Assembly (NCBI GenBank): GCA_966186595.1
Contig: CBIFWO010000004.1
Location: 1-59,033 of the forward strand
Origin: JALRBM01 sp966186595
GTDB taxonomy: Bacteria > Patescibacteriota > Saccharimonadia > Saccharimonadales > Saccharimonadaceae
Reading direction: 5' to 3'
Length of the DNA: 59,033 nucleotides
Part shown: piece after piece, positions 15,147-23,769 of the stretch
How positions within the stretch are numbered: the stretch's first letter is position 1
How the letters are laid out: each line of letters opens with the position of its first letter
Made by a program: the position numbers and the translations under genes
Notes under the pieces: generated by a model
Databases searched by the model: none
Told to the model about the DNA's origin: nothing
The model's input: only the letters and a program-made list of their open reading frames with translations

Positions 15147-16190
15147 CTATGCGCTCGCAATAATGCCGCCGCCTAGCACAATGTCACCATCATAGATGAC
15201 AACAGACTGACCGGGCGCAATCGCTCGCTGTTCGTTCGTTAATCGCAGTGCACACGCTTCACCTTCGAAGTTCAATTCAGCCCCTTCTAACGAAGCACGA
15301 TGGCGAATACGAATTCGGTACATCCCTGCTGATGGCCGTTCGTTGATCCAATGCACCGATTCAAGCTGGATCACATTCTTCCATAACGAAGAATCATTAA
15401 GGTCTGTCGTGACGTACACCTCATTCTTGTCCATGTCTTTACCGACAACGTAATAGGGTAATCCGCCGCCTAATTCCAACCCGTGTCGCTGTCCAAGCGT
15501 GTAGAAAATTGCGCCGTCATGATGACCAAGTACCTTGCCGGTTTTTTTATCAATAATCACACCAGGCTTTTGTTCGACATATTGGCCAAGGAATTCACGA
15601 ATACCAATCTGGCCGACAAAACAAATACCCTGACTGTCCTTCTTGCCCGCCGTGTAAAGACCACGTTCTTTTGCCATTTCGCGCACCCGAGGTTTGGTAA
15701 GTTCGCCTAACGGGAAGAGCGTTTTTGCTAGCGCCTCACCAGTGACGCGGTACAAAAAATATGTCTGATCCTTGTTCTCATCCGCGGCCATTTTTAACGT
15801 TCTATTTTCCACCCGTGCATAATGCCCGGTTGCGATCATGTCCGCACCATCCTCGAGTGCCGCCTCGAGGAAAAGTTTAAACTTCACCTCCTGATTACAC
15901 ATGATATCTGGGTTCGGCGTACGCCCCATCTTGTACTCTTGAATCATATAATCGACAACCTTATGCTTGTATTCGTTCTCGAAGTCAAAGACTGTAAAAT
16001 CGATCCCTAGCTGCACCGCAACCCGCTTGGCGTCGGCAAGATCGTCAGCCCACGGACAGCGCATGCCAGGAAGATCCTGTGTCCAGTTTTTCATATAGAC
16101 GCCGGTCACATCGTAGCCACGCTCAACCAGGAGTGCTGCAGTTAACGATGAGTCGACGCCGCCACTCATGCCGACATAGACCTTTGTCAT
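15147..16190 (-). CDS. mnmA: tRNA-specific 2-thiouridylase MnmA
   Basis: Inserts sulfur at U34 of tRNAs for Lys, Glu and Gln. The PP-loop motif GMSGGVDSS is near residue 7, the first catalytic Cys is in IMCNQEVKF and the second in QGICFVGQ, and the C-terminal beta-barrel ends near AIAPGQSVVIYDGD. The frame opens 31 codons earlier, but the ATG at 16190 has AGGAGG 6 nt upstream and overlaps the previous stop (ATGA), giving 347 aa, typical for MnmA. It is the last gene after cysteine desulfurase and DUF218; the desulfurase supplies the persulfide sulfur MnmA needs. tRNA-Glu(UUC) at 54.1 kb is a predicted substrate. Confidence 0.96.
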   Translation of the reverse strand: MTKVYVGMSGGVDSSLTAALLVERGYDVTGVYMKNWTQDLPGMRCPWADDLADAKRVAVQLGIDFTVFDFENEYKHKVVDYMIQEYKMGRTPNPDIMCNQEVKFKLFLEAALEDGADMIATGHYARVENRTLKMAADENKDQTYFLYRVTGEALAKTLFPLGELTKPRVREMAKERGLYTAGKKDSQGICFVGQIGIREFLGQYVEQKPGVIIDKKTGKVLGHHDGAIFYTLGQRHGLELGGGLPYYVVGKDMDKNEVYVTTDLNDSSLWKNVIQLESVHWINERPSAGMYRIRIRHRASLEGAELNFEGEACALRLTNEQRAIAPGQSVVIYDGDIVLGGGIIASA

Positions 16191-16789
16191 CGGCTGCCTC
16201 CTAAATAAAACGCGATAATTTTCACGAATTCTCCAACCGCCAAGTACCAACCAGTCGGCGTGAGCCACCACCACGATGACCATTGGTTGTCACTCGAAAC
16301 GGGGTGATTACGGATGTCGACAGTACCGGCTGCACGCGCCTTAAATTCGAGCCCAGCACGGCGCTGATGATACGCAGACGTCACGATGATTACCGATGAA
16401 ACTTGGTTGCGCTTTAAAATATCCTGAGTTTTTTCTGCATTTTGCTTGGTGGTTTCGCTGTATTCCTCAGTGATGATATCCTGATCAGGCACACCGGCTG
16501 CACGAGCAGTTCGTCGCATCGCCTCCGCATTGCTTGGACCAGATTTATCCCGCGCAGCACCCGAGAAGATCAACTTTGGTGCCCAACCATTTTTGTATAA
16601 TGCCACCGCCTCACGAACGCGTGCCGAGGTATCACCACCACTCACGGCAACAATGGCATCCGCCTCCTGGCAGGGTTTCACACCGCTCGGCATGTCGCCA
16701 CAATTCACCAGGTCATTGGGCGCAAGGTAAACACTGAGCCCTAGAATAATAACAGCCAAGGCGACGACAAGTGCAATAATAGTCCTCAC
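16187..16789 (-). CDS. DUF218 (YdcF/SanA-like) membrane protein
   Basis: 200 aa with an N-terminal membrane anchor (residues 3-23, IIALVVALAVIILGLSVYLA) and a DUF218 domain: ADAIVAVSGGDTSARV, PKLIFSGAARD, EEYSETTKQNAEKT and SSVIIVTSAYHQRRA. DUF218 proteins of the SanA/ElyC/YdcF group act in envelope integrity, but the reaction is unknown. It overlaps both neighbours by 4 bp (ATGA), so it is embedded in the cysteine desulfurase-mnmA operon; that link is probably one of co-transcription rather than function. Confidence 0.88.
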   Translation of the reverse strand: MRTIIALVVALAVIILGLSVYLAPNDLVNCGDMPSGVKPCQEADAIVAVSGGDTSARVREAVALYKNGWAPKLIFSGAARDKSGPSNAEAMRRTARAAGVPDQDIITEEYSETTKQNAEKTQDILKRNQVSSVIIVTSAYHQRRAGLEFKARAAGTVDIRNHPVSSDNQWSSWWWLTPTGWYLAVGEFVKIIAFYLGGSR

Positions 16790-17940
16790 GTCGCCACCCT
16801 TTGTCGTTCACGCATGACTTCTTCAATAATAATATCCGCTGCTTTTTTTGTATTTTCCTCTGTTGAAAGATGTCCTAATGTGAGACGGAGGCTTCCGTCA
16901 GCGACTTCTGGTGCAAGTCCTATCGCCGTCAAAACGTGTGAACGTGTTCCTTTATTTGCCGCACAGGCACTACCCGTCGCGACAAGCACACCACGCATCT
17001 CGAGGGCAAAAACCAATCGCTCAGCATCCACTCCTGGAAATGAAATATGAAGATGTCCCGGAAGACGACGTTTTTGATTACCAGAAATAATTGCATCCGC
17101 AAATGCCTCAGTTAGTTCTGCTTGTAACATATCCCGAAGCTTTCGCAGTCGCTCGCTCTCGGACTTCCGATGTCTTTTGGCCAGCTCCATTGCCCTAGCA
17201 AATCCGATCGTTCCAGCAACGTTTTCGGTCCCGCTGCGAAGGCCTCGCTCCTGCCCTCCGCCCACAATTTGCGGGGCCAGACGGACATGACTCGCCGCCC
17301 ATAGTAGCCCGACTTGCTTTGGTCCGTAGACCTTCCCTGCATTTAGCGTTAACAAATCAACACCCAGACGCGAAACGTGGATATCAATTTGTCCCGCACC
17401 CTGCGACGCATCACTATGCAGGTAAATCGGCGTGTTGTCACCAGACGCCAACCGTCGCTGGCGCTCGGCACGCACGATGGCCGCAATTTCACGAAGCGGT
17501 TGGATCGTTCCTAGCTCATTATTGGCAAGTGCGATGCTCACCAAACGTGTTTTCGGCGTTACAGCTTTTTTCACCACATCCGCCGAAATAATCCCACGCT
17601 CGTCACTAGCGACTATCGTATGCTCGTGATGCTTCGCCGCTTCAAGCACTGCATGATGCTCAATATTCGCTGTCGCTACATGACCACCAATACTATTAAA
17701 CGCAAGGTTGATCGACTCGGTTGCGCCGGCCGTTATGACGAGCTCATCCGCTTTTGCCCCGATAGTTCCCGCCAGCAATTGCTTGGCACTTTCGTACTCC
17801 CGGCGGACCGTAATTGCGGGCGCATAAGGGCTGGATGGATTGTAAAATAGATCCGAAAAATACGGCTCCATCGTCTGGAGCACACGCTTATCCATCGGCG
17901 TCGCCGCTCCATGGTCAAGATAGATAACTTGATCGTTCAT
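16786..17940 (-). CDS. Cysteine desulfurase (NifS/IscS family)
   Basis: PLP enzyme that takes sulfur from cysteine for tRNA thiolation and Fe-S clusters. Visible motifs: YLDHGAATPMDKRV at the N-terminus, HSDASQGAGQIDI, LTLNAGKVYGPKQVG containing the PLP Lys (normally SxHKxxGPKG), RSGTENVAG, and TGSACAANKG around the active Cys. The His that usually precedes the PLP Lys is Gly here (NAGK), a difference worth checking. The frame opens 49 codons earlier, but the ATG at 17940 sits 10 nt after an extended -10 box and starts the conserved sequence, giving 384 aa. Heads the operon with DUF218 and mnmA. Confidence 0.93.
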   Translation of the reverse strand: MNDQVIYLDHGAATPMDKRVLQTMEPYFSDLFYNPSSPYAPAITVRREYESAKQLLAGTIGAKADELVITAGATESINLAFNSIGGHVATANIEHHAVLEAAKHHEHTIVASDERGIISADVVKKAVTPKTRLVSIALANNELGTIQPLREIAAIVRAERQRRLASGDNTPIYLHSDASQGAGQIDIHVSRLGVDLLTLNAGKVYGPKQVGLLWAASHVRLAPQIVGGGQERGLRSGTENVAGTIGFARAMELAKRHRKSESERLRKLRDMLQAELTEAFADAIISGNQKRRLPGHLHISFPGVDAERLVFALEMRGVLVATGSACAANKGTRSHVLTAIGLAPEVADGSLRLTLGHLSTEENTKKAADIIIEEVMRERQRVAT

Positions 17941-17950
17941 TACTGTTCTA

Positions 17951-17959
17951 ATTATAGCA
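17951..17959 (-). promoter_or_regulatory. Extended -10 promoter of the sulfur operon
   Basis: TGCTATAAT on the minus strand with 10 nt to the ATG. It overlaps the end of the gene at 17960-18403, so the operon restarts here. Confidence 0.6.
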
Positions 17960-18403
17960 TTAAGAGGCGGGTTGGAGTTTTTGGCCGGTGTATGGATCGA
18001 CGTGGTAGACGCGCCGTGCAACCTGTTCATAATAAAGACGCGTTGCGAGGACAAAATTATCCAGCTCGGCACCCTGCAAAAAAGCATACCGCGCGCCGTG
18101 CAGCACCTTCAAAATTCCATTATCGTGGATTTCATAACGAGTTGTTTCGCTGTGCATTTTCTTCGTCTTTGGGTCCGTCCATTCCTCGTACCAAATCCAG
18201 GTACTTTCGTCCAAGCAAAAGAATTCGCGGCGATGCCCAGCAGGTACCTCACCAAATAACTTTGACCCAATTTCGCTCTCAAGTCGTAAAAGCTCGCGTT
18301 CGGTAATCTTGCCTGTTGGTCGTTGATTTTTTGGCATCGTCAGTTTTACCTGCGAAGGGTCGCCGACGAGGAGATTAATGACTTTCTTGAAAATACTAGC
18401 CAT
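17960..18403 (-). CDS. Conserved-looking hypothetical protein (147 aa)
   Basis: No family recognised. AGGAGA lies 4 nt before the ATG. The protein starts with a short hydrophobic/basic helix (MASIFKKVINLLVG), then a mixed alpha/beta body with aromatic-rich strands (ESTWIWYEEW, TTRYEIHDNGILKVLHG) and a helix (ELDNFVLATRLYYEQVARR). No signal peptide. It follows the 99-aa gene by 8 nt, so the two are co-transcribed. A cytoplasmic protein is likely. Confidence 0.8.
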   Translation of the reverse strand: MASIFKKVINLLVGDPSQVKLTMPKNQRPTGKITERELLRLESEIGSKLFGEVPAGHRREFFCLDESTWIWYEEWTDPKTKKMHSETTRYEIHDNGILKVLHGARYAFLQGAELDNFVLATRLYYEQVARRVYHVDPYTGQKLQPAS

Positions 18404-18411
18404 ATCTTCTC

Positions 18412-18711
18412 CTAACGAGTTACCTCAAAGTTATCCCACGACTTTTCAGCCGTGTTCCGTCCAAGGGCTTCGCTTTGCCTAATGACACGCAGACGAATAA
18501 TGCCTTGGCTAAATCCCTTGGATAATTCGTGCGGCTGGCGCACAGGCTCTTGACTCAGCTTCTTTTCCGCAGCTTCAAAAGCAGCCTTACGAGCGTTCTC
18601 AATGGTAAGAAGATCTGGGTTACCCAGATGCAGGCGCACCTCGTCACTGTCCCGTAATTCGGTAGTGTCGACGCGTCGTTCCGATGATTGATATTTTGGT
18701 TGACCTTCCAT
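18412..18711 (-). CDS. Hypothetical protein (99 aa)
   Basis: A hydrophilic, charged protein without membrane segments. The middle (LTIENARKAAFEAAEKKL) should form an amphipathic helix; the ends look disordered. AGGAG lies 3 nt before the ATG, slightly close. It is the first gene of a pair with the 147-aa gene downstream. No family recognised. Confidence 0.7.
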   Translation of the reverse strand: MEGQPKYQSSERRVDTTELRDSDEVRLHLGNPDLLTIENARKAAFEAAEKKLSQEPVRQPHELSKGFSQGIIRLRVIRQSEALGRNTAEKSWDNFEVTR

Positions 18712-18758
18712 AGACTCCTAGCGGGCCCACCCGTTAGTGTGCTTAGACGATTTTTGTC

Positions 18759-19511
18759 TTAAGAAAGCGCAAAAAGCGCGTGGGCATTTGCAGTTGTCGC
18801 CTGGGCGACATCGGTCACTGACATACCGCGAATTAATGCGTGATGTTCGGCCACCTTCTCTACAAATGCTGGCTCATTGACTTTACCACGAAACGGTGTT
18901 GGAGTCAAGAAAGGCGCATCCGTTTCGAGTAATAATCTCTCCAGAGGAATTGAGGCAAACATCTCCTTCTGTGATTCGTCCTTCGTGAATGTACTAATCC
19001 CGTTGACACCTATGTAAAGTCCCCTCGAAAGTGCCTGCTCCATGTGCTCTTTCGTATCTGTAAAACTGTGAAGCTCGCCCCGAATGCCGTGGAAATTATC
19101 AAAAATTGGCCAAAAATCGTCAAATGCCTCGCGCACATGAAAGATAACCGGTAAATTAGCTTTTACAGCGATATCAATTTGCGCTTCAAGTGCCATTATC
19201 TGGATATCACGCGGACTGTGCGTATAAAAATAATCGAGCCCGATTTCGCCAACAGCGACAACTTTTTCCGCCTCAGCTAGATCGGCAATTTTCTTCCATC
19301 CATCTTTGGTGTCATGAGGATGTACCCCAACCGAAGCAAATACACTATCGTGAGCTACCGCAAAAGATATTGCCTCCTCTGAGCTTCTTTCACTTGTGCC
19401 GACACAAACAAGCCGACTTACGCCCGCATCTTTGGCACGCCGCAGAGTACCCCCTCGATCTAACGGATAGCTTGATTCATGAACGTGGCAATGGGTATCA
19501 ACAAGTTGCAT
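18759..19511 (-). CDS. tatD: TatD family metal-dependent hydrolase
   Basis: TIM-barrel DNase/hydrolase. The metal-binding motif VDTHCHVHE is at the N-terminus; GEIGLDYFY supplies the Glu; PVIFHVREAFDD and GELHSFTD carry histidines; LLLETDAPFLTP supplies the last Asp. 250 aa, normal for the family. The ATG directly follows the metG stop (TAGATG), and a metG-tatD pairing is common in bacteria. Its role is 3'-5' exonuclease activity in repair or RNA turnover, from family knowledge. Confidence 0.94.
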   Translation of the reverse strand: MQLVDTHCHVHESSYPLDRGGTLRRAKDAGVSRLVCVGTSERSSEEAISFAVAHDSVFASVGVHPHDTKDGWKKIADLAEAEKVVAVGEIGLDYFYTHSPRDIQIMALEAQIDIAVKANLPVIFHVREAFDDFWPIFDNFHGIRGELHSFTDTKEHMEQALSRGLYIGVNGISTFTKDESQKEMFASIPLERLLLETDAPFLTPTPFRGKVNEPAFVEKVAEHHALIRGMSVTDVAQATTANAHALFALS

Positions 19512-21008
19512 CTACGCGTTTTTTTGTCCGAGGGGATTCTCGGTATGATTATAGATCTTCGGGAAGAGGCCGCCAGTCGACTCAAGCGGGACAATCACTC
19601 CACTTCCAAATGTCTTCTGAATAGCGACCGCAGTACCTGGGAGTAGCGGAACAAGCTGATCTGCGACCTGCAAAAGTGTACCCGTCGCATGAGCCAAAAC
19701 TTCGCCTAAATGCGCTTCTGCCTCGGGGTCGGAGTCACGTTTTTTTGCAATCTCCCACGGCTTTACCACTTCGATGTATTTATTAAGCGCACGAACCGTT
19801 TCCCAAATCTCGTCAAGTGCAACATTAAAGTGGAGGGAATTCATCGCATCAAAGTACGGTTTCATGTCATGGTCACCACCCTTTGGCATCTCACCAATCA
19901 CCCCACTCTGATACTTTGTTACCATACTCGCAACTCGCGATACAAGATTACCTAAATCATTACCAAGTTCCGTATTATAGGCCATTTCGAATTTTTCCCA
20001 GGTAAAATCGCCGTCGTCCTGGGTGGGAATGTGACGAGCAAAGAAATAACGAAATGCGTCCAGTCCGTACTCATCAATCACCTGATTTGGATCGATGACG
20101 TTGCCGACCGTCTTACTCATTTTAGCGCCACCAACATTAATGTGACCGTGAACAAGCAATTTCTTGGGAAGTGGAAGATCAAGACCGAGTAGCATTGCCG
20201 GCCAAATTCCAGCGTGGAAACGAAGGATATCCTTGCCAATCACCTGGACATCGGCTGGCCAATATTCCTGCCAACCTGCTTTATCAGGGTAGCCAAGCAC
20301 GGTAATGTAATTGGCAAGCGCGTCAATCCAAACATACATAATTTGGTCAGGATCGCCAGGCACGGGTACGCCCCAAGTCAGGTTCTTTTTTGGTCGCGAG
20401 ATACTGACATCACGAAGGCCATCTTTGATCAGCTCCAAGAATTCCTTCTTTTTCGATTCGGGCACGATCTGCATACGATTTGTTTCGATCGCTTCACGGA
20501 TTTTGTCGGTGAATGCACTGGTCTTTAGGTAATAATTATCTTCCGAAATCTTTTCGTATGGGGTCTGGTGATCGGGACACACACCATCAGTCGCCTGGAC
20601 TTCCTTATCGGTAAAAAACGCCTCGTGGCCCATGCAGTACCAGCCTTCGTATTTACTCTTGTAAATATACGGCTGAAGTTGCTGCCAGATGTACTGCACG
20701 GCGCCTTTGTGATGTGGTTCGGTTGTCCGGATAAAGTCGGTATATTCGGCTCCAACCTTTTTCATGAGGCTCTCAAAATTGACGTACATTTTGTCGGTAT
20801 AGGCTTGTGGATCGAGGTTTTCGGTGGCGGCCTTTGCGGCAATCTTATTGCCATGTTCATCAGTACCTACCTGAAAACGAACTTCCTTGCCGTTTTGTTT
20901 TTGGTAGCGCGTCCAAATATCGGCCAACAGATAATCGAGTGCATTACCAATGTGCGGCGTTCCATTCACGTAGGGGATGGCAGTGGTGATATATAACTTT
21001 TTTCCCAT
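19512..21008 (-). CDS. metG: Methionyl-tRNA synthetase
   Basis: Class I synthetase. The HIGH-type motif is PHIGNALDY near residue 18, the KMSKS-type motif is AKMSKTVGN near residue 300, and GTDEHGNKIA and WIDALANY are also present. A zinc knuckle region (WYCMGHEAFF with VCPDHQTP) and a C-terminal helical anticodon-binding domain complete 498 aa. There is no C-terminal tRNA-binding (EMAP-like) extension, so this is the short form. Only a weak GAGA precedes the ATG. Co-transcribed with tatD. Confidence 0.96.
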   Translation of the reverse strand: MGKKLYITTAIPYVNGTPHIGNALDYLLADIWTRYQKQNGKEVRFQVGTDEHGNKIAAKAATENLDPQAYTDKMYVNFESLMKKVGAEYTDFIRTTEPHHKGAVQYIWQQLQPYIYKSKYEGWYCMGHEAFFTDKEVQATDGVCPDHQTPYEKISEDNYYLKTSAFTDKIREAIETNRMQIVPESKKKEFLELIKDGLRDVSISRPKKNLTWGVPVPGDPDQIMYVWIDALANYITVLGYPDKAGWQEYWPADVQVIGKDILRFHAGIWPAMLLGLDLPLPKKLLVHGHINVGGAKMSKTVGNVIDPNQVIDEYGLDAFRYFFARHIPTQDDGDFTWEKFEMAYNTELGNDLGNLVSRVASMVTKYQSGVIGEMPKGGDHDMKPYFDAMNSLHFNVALDEIWETVRALNKYIEVVKPWEIAKKRDSDPEAEAHLGEVLAHATGTLLQVADQLVPLLPGTAVAIQKTFGSGVIVPLESTGGLFPKIYNHTENPLGQKNA

Positions 21009-21042
21009 AATTCTCTTTCAGTGTAACAGATTAGTAGCAGTA

Positions 21043-21762
21043 TCAAATAGCAGGCTCACCCTGCCCGCGCATCTGTGCCACAATCGCAAAGCGACCCGGC
21101 TCATCATTACCTTTTAGAAATTGACTGTGGGAATAATAATTTTCGTCGTGCGCTGTATCGATGGAACTTGCCTCGATATGACCCATCACCACGCCCGCCG
21201 CCTGTAACTGCTCAACGATTACATCCTGAAGCGCTTTGCCGTCAAAAGCTGCGAGCGGGTAGGTCGCTTTACCTACGCTCGGACCAATCCAGATCAGGAT
21301 ATCCGTCGGATCAGAACCGCAGGTCTCCCGAAGATAATCGACACTTCTCTGCGCCCCATTTTGCTCGGCGCTGTGTCTGCCGATGTGTGAAACCATCAAT
21401 ACTTCATTCTTTGGATCGTACAAGATCACTCCGGCACAATCGGCGATGGGAAGGAATAGCGCATGTTCTTTGTCGCGGACAACGAGCGCATCGACGTGTC
21501 TTTTCGTGTCATTTTTCAGCATTCCTATGCCCCTGTCATCGAGTGAAGCAATGCGATATTTTGCAAAATCATCAGTATCGTAGGTGATTCCAACCAGACT
21601 AGTGCGGTTAATATTTATACCTGCCTTTTCCAGGAATGTCCTTCTATTCTTGAGTGTCACCTCATTATCGCCCAGCCCAAACTTCTGATTGCCATCCTCT
21701 TTCGAGGAGAGGGCAACCTGAAGCTTATCGCCAAAAATTGTAGGCTGGTCAGCAGCTATCAT
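21043..21762 (-). CDS. YfiH/laccase-domain family protein
   Basis: Resembles the YfiH (DUF152, PgeF) family, which includes purine nucleoside-processing and peptidoglycan-editing enzymes. The hallmark is the Cys-His core: LPIADCAGVILYDP followed by VSHIGRHSAEQNG (family usually ADC...HAGWRG) and a C-terminal DTAHDENYYSHSQFL. The Trp-Arg part of the usual motif is altered. 239 aa, normal length. It overlaps the upstream ABC permease by 4 bp, so it may serve or merely follow the exporter. Family confidence is moderate; the substrate is unknown. Confidence 0.75.
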   Translation of the reverse strand: MIAADQPTIFGDKLQVALSSKEDGNQKFGLGDNEVTLKNRRTFLEKAGININRTSLVGITYDTDDFAKYRIASLDDRGIGMLKNDTKRHVDALVVRDKEHALFLPIADCAGVILYDPKNEVLMVSHIGRHSAEQNGAQRSVDYLRETCGSDPTDILIWIGPSVGKATYPLAAFDGKALQDVIVEQLQAAGVVMGHIEASSIDTAHDENYYSHSQFLKGNDEPGRFAIVAQMRGQGEPAI

Positions 21763-23021
21763 TCGTTTCGCAGTGCTTCAACTGGATCAAGTTTGGACGC
21801 ACGACGAGCAGGAAGCAGCCCAGATAACATCGCGATAATCACGAGTACAACAACAACCGTAAGGAAGTTTGGAACGGTGATCGGTACCTTAAAGTTTTCA
21901 TCAAGCGAGCTAAGGATCAGAGCGAACGGAAAGGCAATCAATGTTCCGGCGATACTTCCGATAAAGCCAATCCAACCCGCTTCGATACTGAACATCAAGA
22001 GGACTCCGCTTCTGGAAAGGCCAAGCGCCTTCATGATTCCGATCTCCCTCGTTCGCTCTAGTACGGACATTAACTGCGTATTAATCACACCAAAGATTGC
22101 CGTAAAGATCGCGATACCGGCAAAAACAAGAAGGAATGTGCGGATTGCATTAACCGCATCGAGCGCTTTTCCTACATTATCCTGGCGGGTTGTAACCTCG
22201 TACCCCTGTGTCTTTAGGTCTTCCTTGACTTTCTCGGTTTGTGATTCGTTGGTCAGTAGCAGAATTTGATTATACGTAATGTCTTCTGGCTTGGTAGCGC
22301 CCTGGTCCTCTTCGGCCAATTTGCTCATTGTCTCAGGTGACAGGTACGCATATTCATAGGCGGCATCACCACTATCTTCCGAGCTCTTTGTCACACCTAC
22401 GACAGTAAATTCGCGTCGTACTTCTGGAGTTGCCTCATAAAAGTAAGATGCTGGACGACCTTCGTTGAGGAACGTCAGTTTCTTACCGATAAAGGACTTG
22501 GCGTCGGCAACACCTGCCTCTTTAACATAGCGCTCGGGCACAATAACCGTGTCGCCTTTCAGATCCTCGCGCTTGCCCGCAACGAGATCATTAAGGTCAT
22601 CCAGCGGCGTGAGCGGCGAGACAGTTGGTGATTTGTAGTTCTTGTCGTTGATAACAATCGTCTCAAAGTTATAGTAGCTCAGCGGCAACACTTCGTTGAC
22701 ACCGGAAATTGCCTTGAATTTTTCAACATCACCGACGCCCAAGCTCTTGCTCTGAGCGGCATTGGTTGCCTCCTGCGCCTGTTCGGTTGTCTGCACACCC
22801 GTGCCTGATTTATTCTCGGCAGCAAAACCCTTCACGCTCACGTAGTTATTCTTGAAATCACCAAATCCTTTTTGAATAGTATCTTGGGCGCCCTGGGTAA
22901 TAGCCAGTGCCAACGTCATTGTCGCACCACCAATCGCAAGGGCAGCGGCCGTCAGGCCAACGCGAACCTTTGCTCGGCCCAAATTGTGCCAACTTCGCCT
23001 TAGAATATCAGGAAATGTCAT
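21759..23021 (-). CDS. ABC transporter permease (MacB/FtsX family)
   Basis: 420 aa with the MacB layout: an N-terminal membrane segment (about residues 20-43), a large extracytoplasmic domain (about 45-280, with VLPLSYYNFE and REFTVVGVTKSSED), then three membrane segments near the C-terminus containing VINTQLMSVLERTREIGIMK, the conserved coupling region that contacts the ATPase. It starts 2 nt after the ATPase stop. Such systems export peptides or act on envelope lipids or proteins; no substrate can be assigned here. Confidence 0.92.
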   Translation of the reverse strand: MTFPDILRRSWHNLGRAKVRVGLTAAALAIGGATMTLALAITQGAQDTIQKGFGDFKNNYVSVKGFAAENKSGTGVQTTEQAQEATNAAQSKSLGVGDVEKFKAISGVNEVLPLSYYNFETIVINDKNYKSPTVSPLTPLDDLNDLVAGKREDLKGDTVIVPERYVKEAGVADAKSFIGKKLTFLNEGRPASYFYEATPEVRREFTVVGVTKSSEDSGDAAYEYAYLSPETMSKLAEEDQGATKPEDITYNQILLLTNESQTEKVKEDLKTQGYEVTTRQDNVGKALDAVNAIRTFLLVFAGIAIFTAIFGVINTQLMSVLERTREIGIMKALGLSRSGVLLMFSIEAGWIGFIGSIAGTLIAFPFALILSSLDENFKVPITVPNFLTVVVVLVIIAMLSGLLPARRASKLDPVEALRNE

Positions 23022-23023
23022 CG

Positions 23024-23731
23024 TTAGTTTACCTCCGTAGAATTAACAGTCGAAGAGTTACCTTTTACGGCTTCGATCTGACCATCCTTGATGTGTACCT
23101 GCATACTACATTTACTGGCAAGTTCTTGATCATGTGTCACAATAACCAGCGTTGTTCCTGATTTTTTGTTGTAGTCAAACAGAAGTTGCTCCACCATTTC
23201 GCCGGTTGCGCTATCCAGATTGCCCGTTGGCTCGTCAGCAAAGATAATTTTTGGATTGTTGACGATCGCACGCGCAATCGCCAAACGCTGCTTTTGGCCA
23301 CCAGAAAGATTCCTAGCGCGTTCTTTGATCTTGTCTGAGAGATCAACCTTGGCAAGTGCCTCTTCAACGAGTGCCTTGCGTTGGTCTTTTGGTACCTTTG
23401 CGATTTCAAGTGGCAAACTGACGTTGTCGTAACACGATTCGTTTCCCTGAACAAAGAAGGCCTGAAAGATGAAGCCTATTGTTTTAGAGCGAAAAGCATC
23501 AACTGCCTTTGGACTCATTTGTAAGATATCTTGGCCGTCGATCAGGACTTGTCCCGTTTCCGGTCGGTCAAGACCGCTCATCGCGTGCATTAATGTTGAC
23601 TTACCAGAACCTGACTTTCCGATAATTGCGACGCTTGCGCCATCAGGAATATCCAGACTGACATCACGAAGTGCCTGGAAGGTATTCTGCTTTTTTCCGT
23701 AGGTTTTTGAAACTGATTTAAGTTGAATCAT
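23024..23731 (-). CDS. ABC transporter ATPase (MacB/LolD-like)
   Basis: 235 aa. Walker A is GKSGSGKST, Q-loop GFIFQAFF, signature NLSGGQKQRLAIARAI, Walker B IIFADEPTGNLD and H-loop VIVTHDQEL. It pairs with the permease 2 nt downstream. An in-frame TTG lies three codons upstream, but the ATG at 23731 is chosen because TATACT ends 8 nt before it and a TTG start would be only about 1 nt from that box before transcription begins. The mRNA should be leaderless. Confidence 0.95.
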   Translation of the reverse strand: MIQLKSVSKTYGKKQNTFQALRDVSLDIPDGASVAIIGKSGSGKSTLMHAMSGLDRPETGQVLIDGQDILQMSPKAVDAFRSKTIGFIFQAFFVQGNESCYDNVSLPLEIAKVPKDQRKALVEEALAKVDLSDKIKERARNLSGGQKQRLAIARAIVNNPKIIFADEPTGNLDSATGEMVEQLLFDYNKKSGTTLVIVTHDQELASKCSMQVHIKDGQIEAVKGNSSTVNSTEVN

Positions 23732-23739
23732 ACCTACCA

Positions 23740-23769
23740 AGTATACCGTAGGTCACTAGACTTGTTCAA
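23740..23769 (-). promoter_or_regulatory. Promoter of the ABC exporter operon
   Basis: TTGAAC (23764-23769), 18 nt, TATACT (23740-23745) on the minus strand. The -35 lies inside the 3' end of rsmA. Confidence 0.6.
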
